From Rhodospirillales bacterium (GTDB lineage: Bacteria > Pseudomonadota > Alphaproteobacteria > Rhodospirillales > JASLLV01), in NCBI GenBank assembly GCA_030754475.1, contig JASMAE010000003.1, positions 1-5,092 on the forward strand: a stretch of 5,092 bases of DNA. The letters are read 5' to 3'. A program made the position numbers and the translations under genes. The notes under the pieces are model-generated. The model saw only the letters and a program-made list of their open reading frames with translations. It was not told the origin of the DNA and ran no database searches. Shown here one piece after another: positions 1 through 3,391 of the stretch. The stretch's first letter is position 1; each line of letters starts with the position of its first letter.

Positions 1-65
1 AAGGCCACCTCGGCTTCGCGCAACATGCTGATAATCTGTTCTGGGGTGTAGCGTTTACGGCTCAT
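1..65 (-). CDS. IS3-family transposase OrfA, N-terminal 21 codons (runs off window)
   Basis: OrfA is the small helix-turn-helix subunit of IS3-type transposases. It binds the terminal repeats and is usually joined to the DDE-type OrfB by programmed -1 frameshifting. The visible start, MSRKRYTPEQIISMLREAEV, is the typical opening of many OrfA proteins: a basic, aromatic N-terminus followed by the PEQII...LREAE segment that forms the first helix of the HTH_Tnp_1 domain. The start is ATG at 65-63, preceded at good spacing by a near-perfect Shine-Dalgarno (70-77). Only about a fifth of a usual OrfA is present, so whether the element is intact cannot be judged here. Confidence 0.85.
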   Translation of the reverse strand, partial: MSRKRYTPEQIISMLREAEVA

Positions 66-69
66 TTTG

Positions 70-77
70 TCCTCCTT
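70..77 (-). promoter_or_regulatory. Strong ribosome binding site of IS orfA, possibly folded into a small hairpin
   Basis: Read on the minus strand this is AAGGAGGA, four bases before the orfA ATG, and it fixes the start at 65. Part of it can pair with bases just upstream: CCTC at 71-74 and GAGG at 80-83 (plus strand), with a five-base loop and one possible extra T-G pair (70/84). The pairing is short and its effect is inferred. Confidence 0.7.
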
Positions 78-205
78 TCGAGGGGGCAAAATGCGCCAAA
101 CTCTCTTAACAAATCTGGACCACTTTTAGGGGGTCACTCCACTATCAGCCGCGCCCATTCGCTCTATTTCAATACATTTCGATGTTACCTCCCTGGATAC
201 TAACT

Positions 206-231
206 GGCCCCGCTTCGGCGGGGTCTTTTTT
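206..231 (+). terminator. Rho-independent terminator, plus strand, with no visible gene upstream
   Basis: An eight-pair stem (206-213 with 218-225, including one G-T pair) closes on a TTCG tetraloop and is followed by six T residues at 226-231. This is a textbook intrinsic terminator for rightward transcription. On the minus strand no T-run follows the stem, so it should not act efficiently on the leftward genes. The plus-strand gene it served is not in the window: the sequence to its left is the end of the insertion sequence. An open frame with no recognisable product runs from the IS boundary to a TAA at 201-203, three bases before the stem. Confidence 0.85.
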
Positions 232-262
232 ATGCCCGCAGCACCTTGAGCCGCGTCGCCCA

Positions 263-325
263 AGACCAGATTCACGTGGTCGGCGTATCGCGGCCACGCG
301 ATTTCGACCGATCACGATCTGGTCT
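263..325. repeat. Nested imperfect inverted repeat (about 63 nt)
   Basis: Three stems lie one inside another. The outer arms AGACCAGAT (263-271) and ATCTGGTCT (317-325) match over nine bases. The middle arms GGTCG (278-282) and CGACC (305-309) match over five. The inner arms ATCGCG (287-292) and CGCGAT (297-302) match over six around a GCCA loop. All three are perfect, with small internal loops between them. No T-run follows on either strand, so it is not a classical intrinsic terminator. It could be a 3'-end structure of the leftward mRNA, a REP-like palindromic element, or part of a small RNA. The pairing is seen directly; the role is unknown. Confidence 0.6.
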
Positions 326-384
326 AACCCTTGGCGCGTCGTTGCCGGCGACCGGATCCCGCGCGGCGCGAGGCCACCCCGCGA

Positions 385-429
385 ATGGCCGTCCCCGGAT
401 CGATCCTGTCCGGGGATAGCCCCGGCCAT
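385..429. repeat. Compound inverted repeat just past the 3' end of the reductase gene
   Basis: The outer arms ATGGCCG (385-391) and CGGCCAT (423-429) enclose inner arms TCCCCGGA (392-399) and TCCGGGGA (409-416). That makes 15 pairs, with a one-sided six-base bulge (417-422) and a nine-base loop. An alternative fold pairs CCGGGG (410-415) with CCCCGG (420-425) around a four-base loop. It begins 27 bases after the stop codon of the PRISE-type gene as transcription proceeds, which suggests an mRNA 3'-end stabiliser or a terminator of the type lacking a U-tract. No T-run follows on the minus strand. Confidence 0.6.
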
Positions 430-455
430 CCGTGTCTTTGCGAAACCCAAGGCCG

Positions 456-1514
456 TTAGGGAATGATTTGGAGCGCTCGTAGGCGGCCGAACAAGCGGAC
501 GAACATCTCTTCGGTATCGACGTATTCGTCGAACCCTGCCCGGCGGCACTGGGTCGTATCCGACATGATATCCCAGGCGCACCGGAAGACGTAATCAACG
601 AACCCCCACGACACGATGTCCTCGAGCCGATTGGGCGCGAGGCCGTGGGTTCGCACCATATCCTGCCAAAGCGGCCCCTTGTCGGCCATGAACTCCGCCA
701 GCCGAATCTCTTGAACCGGCCCCGGCTCCATGTCAAAGCACTCGGCGAACAGGGGCCAGAGATTCTCCCAGCGCAGGAAATCGCCGTTGGTGATGTTGAA
801 CGTATGATTGGCGCAGGCCGGCTCCGTCCCCGCCCAGACGGCGGCTTTGGCGAGTAGGTCCGCGTCGGTGCCCTGGGTGAGCGTGCGAAAACTCTCGGGC
901 GGGCCCGGGAAGCGAAGCGGCAACCCGAGCTCCTTCGAAATGGCGCAGTAGACCGCGATCGACGTCACTAGGTTCATGGGCTTGCCGAGCGCGATGCCGG
1001 CAATGAAGTGCGGTCGCAGCAGCGTCCAGGTCCACGCCTTTCCCGGCCGTCTTTCCCGCAGCGCCTCTTCCTGGTCGAAATAGAAGTTCGGCGGCATGTG
1101 GCGCGGATCCCCCTCCTTCGCGGGCGTCCGAAAGGGGCCGAGGTGATTGCCGTAGTACTTGGTTCCCTGCAAGAGCGTGACGTGCCTCAAGCCTGGCGCC
1201 GCGGGCTCGAGCGCGTCCATGGCGTTGACCAGCATGGCCGCGTTCGGCGCCGTTTGTTCCGCCCATGTGGCGCCTTCCTCGGCGTAGGCGGCGTAGACCA
1301 GGTGGGTCACGTGCCCCAGCGCGCCCAGCTTTTCGCGGCACGCGGCCGGGTCCCCGAGATCGACCGGAACGAAGGGAGCGGCACTCGCATAGGGGGGCGG
1401 CCGCCGGGCGGCCGCGATCACGTCCCAGCCCTCGAGGCGTTCGAGATACTGGACGACATGGGTGCCGGCGACCCCCGAGGCACCGAGGACAAGGACGACG
1501 TTGGGTGCGCTCAC
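456..1514 (-). CDS. PRISE-type NAD(P)H-dependent enone reductase (SDR superfamily; progesterone 5-beta-reductase/iridoid synthase-like)
   Basis: This 352-residue protein is an atypical extended short-chain dehydrogenase/reductase. Characterised members of the family reduce the C=C bond of activated enones using NADPH in the cytoplasm. The N-terminal Rossmann motif GASGVAG is at residues 11-17. AARR (35-38), after the second strand, has the arginines expected to favour NADPH, followed by VDLGD (51-55). The family hallmarks replace the classical YxxxK: QGTKYYG with Lys119, and NFYFDQEE (143-150) with Tyr145 as the likely catalytic tyrosine. RPHFIAG (168-173) and MNLVTSIAVY...LPLRFPG (180-204) are also typical. 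Length matches bacterial relatives. The start is GTG at 1514, 18 bases after the upstream stop, with no obvious Shine-Dalgarno, so translation may depend on its upstream neighbour. The substrate is unknown; steroid activity should not be assumed. Family placement is secure, the reaction is inferred. Confidence 0.87.
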   Translation of the reverse strand: MSAPNVVLVLGASGVAGTHVVQYLERLEGWDVIAAARRPPPYASAAPFVPVDLGDPAACREKLGALGHVTHLVYAAYAEEGATWAEQTAPNAAMLVNAMDALEPAAPGLRHVTLLQGTKYYGNHLGPFRTPAKEGDPRHMPPNFYFDQEEALRERRPGKAWTWTLLRPHFIAGIALGKPMNLVTSIAVYCAISKELGLPLRFPGPPESFRTLTQGTDADLLAKAAVWAGTEPACANHTFNITNGDFLRWENLWPLFAECFDMEPGPVQEIRLAEFMADKGPLWQDMVRTHGLAPNRLEDIVSWGFVDYVFRCAWDIMSDTTQCRRAGFDEYVDTEEMFVRLFGRLRALQIIP

Positions 1515-1532
1515 GGCCGCGTTCGCTGGCGT

Positions 1533-2657
1533 CTACCAGCCCCCCTGACGCGGCCAGCGTGCGATGACCTCGGACGTGCCGTCTACAACGTCGTAATGGC
1601 GGTGCATGGTCGCCGTGTTGTTGGCGTGATTGGGAAGGATACGCACCATGGTGCCGATGGGGAGGCTGTCGAAGGGCAGCGGTTCGTCGGCGCCAACCCA
1701 CGCGTGCTCGGTGTGGAGTTGCGCGACCTTGAGCCCCGGCGCGATGGGTTGCAGATGCTCGTCGAGGACGACGCCGAAGCCCTGATCGCCGCCTTCGATC
1801 CGCTCGGTTCCGCGGTCCAGCGACAGCGACGTGACACCGGCGTCGATCAGGAGACGATTGTCCGACCGGTAATGTCCGATCACACGCGAGAGCAGCGATA
1901 GCGCGATATCGTCGCGGCCACATAACCCGACCCCGGCCCGGAACAGATCGTTGAAGACGTAAAGCCCGGGACGCGTCTCGGTGGCGCCGTTCAGGTGCTT
2001 GGCGAAGACCGCCGTCGCCGTGGAGCCGACGCTGACCACCGGACACGGGATTCCGGCTTCGGAGAGGCGTTCGGCGACGTGGACGACGGCCGCGCGCTCC
2101 TGTTCGGCGATCGCCTCGAACTCGGCCCGCGTGCGGCCCTGGTAGCAATGGGCGGCGTTCGTGAGCACGCCCCCAAACGTCACGCGAGGGGCGCCGTCCA
2201 GGATCTTCGCAATCTCGATCGCCTCCGGCGATTCGGGCAAGACCCCGGCGCGGTGACCGCCGCAGTCGACCTCGACGAGAACCGCGAAGTGGCCGCCGTG
2301 GGCGGCGATCGCCCGGGCGACGTCCGGGCTGTCGGTGATCACGGTGACGCCGACGTCGTCGTCGGCGAGCCGCGCGACGCGGTCGAGCTTGCTCGGAATC
2401 ATCGCGGCGCAGACGGTGATGTCGGCATAGCCCGCTTGGGCGAAGAACTCGGCTTCCGCCGGGGTCTGGACGGCGATGCCCCGACCCTTCTCTTCGACGG
2501 CAATCTCGGCGATCGCGACCGCCTTCGCCACCTTCATGTGGGGGCGCAACCGCACCCCGAGCGCGAGCGCGCGCGATTTCATCTGCTCGAGGTTGGCGAC
2601 GAGCCGGCTTCGCTCGATTACCAGCGCCGGAGTCGCGAGATCGGCAAGTCTCGTCAT
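1533..2657 (-). CDS. Fold-type III PLP enzyme, D-serine dehydratase/D-threonine aldolase family
   Basis: The 374-residue protein has the alanine-racemase-like TIM barrel followed by a C-terminal metal-binding beta domain. Family members act on D-amino or beta-hydroxy amino acids (D-serine dehydratase, D-threonine aldolase, beta-hydroxyaspartate aldolase). DLATPALVIE opens the barrel. RPHMK (38-42) carries the PLP-binding Lys42. VGST (210-213) and TRPGLYVFND (228-237) fit the phosphate-binding and following strand. The C-terminal PNHANNTATMH has His344 as the expected metal ligand, but Asn346 stands where relatives usually have Cys or Asp. I start at ATG 2657 because GGAGAA lies seven bases upstream and the protein then begins at the normal family position; a GTG at 2696 would add 13 unconserved residues. 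The stop is 18 bases before the PRISE-type gene, suggesting one transcript. No leader peptide or membrane segment is seen. The exact substrate cannot be read, and a racemase or aldolase is as possible as a dehydratase. Confidence 0.85.
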   Translation of the reverse strand: MTRLADLATPALVIERSRLVANLEQMKSRALALGVRLRPHMKVAKAVAIAEIAVEEKGRGIAVQTPAEAEFFAQAGYADITVCAAMIPSKLDRVARLADDDVGVTVITDSPDVARAIAAHGGHFAVLVEVDCGGHRAGVLPESPEAIEIAKILDGAPRVTFGGVLTNAAHCYQGRTRAEFEAIAEQERAAVVHVAERLSEAGIPCPVVSVGSTATAVFAKHLNGATETRPGLYVFNDLFRAGVGLCGRDDIALSLLSRVIGHYRSDNRLLIDAGVTSLSLDRGTERIEGGDQGFGVVLDEHLQPIAPGLKVAQLHTEHAWVGADEPLPFDSLPIGTMVRILPNHANNTATMHRHYDVVDGTSEVIARWPRQGGW

Positions 2658-2820
2658 TTCGGTTCTCCACGAAGGCCGTTTGGCGCTGGCGATCACTGGT
2701 GCCCCGCGCCCGCCGTCCTCCGATTCCGGGGTCTCGGCAACGGAAACACCGGAATTGGATTGCGGTTCGGGGCCTCCAACATATCCTAGGGCAAAACCGA
2801 ACAGCGTACGATGCTGCGAT

Positions 2821-2842
2821 CTCCTGGGAGCCTACCCAGGAG
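2821..2842. repeat. Perfect 8-bp inverted repeat (CTCCTGGG/CCCAGGAG), 6-nt spacer
   Basis: The arms at 2821-2828 and 2835-2842 are exactly complementary around AGCCTA. No T-run follows on either strand, so it is not an intrinsic terminator. It lies about 120 bases before the clpS -35 and about 165 bases upstream of the PLP-enzyme start, so a repressor or activator site is possible. It could also be chance in GC-rich DNA. Confidence 0.4.
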
Positions 2843-2878
2843 GGACTAGGACGCGCGATCGACACTTGCGACCAACGG

Positions 2879-2895
2879 AAATCGTCCTCCGATTT
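2879..2895. repeat. Perfect 6-bp inverted repeat (AAATCG/CGATTT), 5-nt spacer
   Basis: The arms at 2879-2884 and 2890-2895 flank TCCTC. The site is locally AT-rich and sits about 48 bases upstream of the clpS -35 box, where an activator or repressor dimer could bind. No named regulator is recognised. Confidence 0.35.
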
Positions 2896-2942
2896 GATGC
2901 GCTTTGTTGCCGAAACGCCCGTATCGCGCCCATTGGAGCCCT

Positions 2943-2970
2943 TTTACGGGCGCGGGATTGCGCCTATAAT
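2943..2970 (+). promoter_or_regulatory. Sigma70-type promoter for clpS-clpA
   Basis: The -10 hexamer is a perfect TATAAT at 2965-2970. A -35-like TTTACG (2943-2948, four of six matches to TTGACA) lies 16 bases upstream. Transcription should begin near 2976-2978, leaving a leader of about 54 bases before clpS. The perfect -10 in GC-rich DNA, at the right distance from a clear gene start, makes this convincing. No heat-shock-type -35/-10 was seen. Confidence 0.75.
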
Positions 2971-3030
2971 GGAACGCGTGGGATCGCATGGTCCCGGTTC
3001 GGCCAAGGCGCGAGCGACGATGCGACGATC

Positions 3031-3369
3031 ATGAGCGGCATCAACAAACGCAACGGCGGAAACGATCCGCAAGACGGAGTCGTCGTAAAGCCCCGGCCCA
3101 AAACAAAAAAGCCATCGATGTACAGGGTCTTGATGCTGAACGACGACTACACCCCCATGGAGTTCGTCGTTCACGTGCTGGAGCGCTTCTTCGGAATGGA
3201 CCACCAACAGGCGACCCAAGTCATGTTCCACGTTCATCAGCGCGGTGTCGGCGTGTGTGGCGTATTCACGTTCGAGGTGGCGGAAACCAAGGTCAACCAG
3301 ACCATGGACCTCGCCCGCCAGCATCAGCACCCGTTGCAGTGCACGATCGAGAAGGACGGGGACGAGTAA
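3031..3369 (+). CDS. clpS: ClpS, N-degron adaptor of the ClpAP protease
   Basis: The 112-residue cytoplasmic adaptor binds proteins bearing bulky N-terminal residues (Leu, Phe, Tyr, Trp) and hands them to ClpA for degradation by ClpP. Residues 1-28 form the flexible basic leader with PRPKTKKP, which in this family is engaged by ClpA. The folded core starts at YRVLMLNDDYTPMEF. Asn37, Asp38 and Asp39, together with His69 in VHQRG, are the residues expected to hold the substrate alpha-amino group. Met43 corresponds to the gatekeeper at the hydrophobic pocket. GVCGVFTFEVAETKV and QHPLQCTIEKD complete the domain. All key residues are present, so it should be active. ATG 3031 is the only in-frame start between the predicted transcription start and the conserved core, although its Shine-Dalgarno is poor. 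clpA follows after 22 bases in the usual arrangement. Confidence 0.96.
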   Translation: MSGINKRNGGNDPQDGVVVKPRPKTKKPSMYRVLMLNDDYTPMEFVVHVLERFFGMDHQQATQVMFHVHQRGVGVCGVFTFEVAETKVNQTMDLARQHQHPLQCTIEKDGDE

Positions 3370-3372
3370 CCG

Positions 3373-3380
3373 AAGGAAAG
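3373..3380 (+). promoter_or_regulatory. Ribosome binding site of clpA
   Basis: AAGGAAAG lies in the 22-base gap between the clpS stop and the ATG at 3392. Spacing from its end to the ATG is 11 bases, longer than ideal, but no better site exists and the protein aligns with ClpA from its first residue (MLSRNLEKSL). Confidence 0.55.
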
Positions 3381-3391
3381 CGCGGCTGACG

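Larger units (their letters stand above)
1..141 (-). mobile_element. IS3-family insertion sequence, left (orfA-proximal) end, partial
   Basis: This is the 5' end of an insertion sequence that continues beyond the left edge of the window. Its transposase reads leftward. The outer end, read on the minus strand, is TGGAG-TGACCCCC followed by TAAAAGTGGTCC. The TG-N3-TGACCCCC layout resembles the ends of many IS3-family elements, so I place the boundary at 141. A boundary at 136, starting at TGACCCCC, is the alternative. Base composition is lower in GC than the flanking genes, which fits a transferred element. The other end and the target duplication lie outside the window; with the boundary at 141 a 3-bp duplication would begin with CTA at 142-144. 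The family call rests mainly on the OrfA N-terminus. Confidence 0.8.
232..455. other. Gene-free GC-rich stretch downstream of the PRISE-type reductase gene
   Basis: Open frames cross this stretch on both strands, but none has a ribosome binding site, a recognisable protein motif, or a position that fits the neighbours, so I call no gene. It lies downstream of the minus-strand unit and holds two long inverted-repeat structures, at 263-325 and 385-429, listed separately. A 10-bp palindrome, GGATCGATCC, sits at 397-406, inside the second. No tRNA or CRISPR pattern is visible. Confidence 0.6.
2658..3030. other. Divergent intergenic region between the PLP-enzyme gene and clpS
   Basis: The two operons are transcribed away from each other across this 373-base stretch. 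It contains the clpS promoter and two short perfect inverted repeats, at 2821-2842 and 2879-2895. Long open frames cross it but look like by-products of GC-rich sequence: none has a ribosome binding site or a recognised domain. I see no convincing minus-strand promoter for the PLP-enzyme gene; a TAGGAT-like -10 on the minus strand near 2786-2791 lacks a matching -35. Confidence 0.55.

Noticed and set aside
182..466. 94-codon plus-strand and overlapping minus-strand open frames in the left intergenic region
   Set aside because: The plus-strand frame would start inside the leader of the terminator and read through its stem. Composition is Arg/Pro-rich with no motif, and no ribosome binding site precedes it.
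1008..1901. 297-codon plus-strand open frame antisense to the PLP enzyme and PRISE genes
   Set aside because: It lies opposite two genes with clear family motifs, has no motif of its own, and is explained by third-position GC bias.
2786..2791. TAGGAT as a -10 box for a leftward promoter of the PLP-enzyme gene
   Set aside because: No acceptable -35 lies 16-18 bases upstream on the minus strand, and the match to consensus is weak.
733..2865. Very long minus-strand open frame of 710 codons overlapping both minus-strand genes
   Set aside because: Its translation is dominated by Arg, Gly and Pro with no domain. It is the GC-rich shadow of the two recognised genes, which are in other frames and carry clear motifs.
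2835..2905. Possible degenerate tRNA on the minus strand; the plus-strand translation GGTRTRDRHLRPTE resembles peptides produced by reading tRNA genes in reverse
   Set aside because: The T-arm stem does not pair properly, the TTCGA loop is not kept, and no acceptor, D-arm or anticodon arm can be assembled. At most a remnant, not supportable by eye; tRNAscan-SE or Infernal would decide.
2699..3034. 111-codon plus-strand open frame before clpS
   Set aside because: No ribosome binding site, no recognised motif, and it runs through the clpS promoter. Only its last codons are of interest as a possible leader frame.
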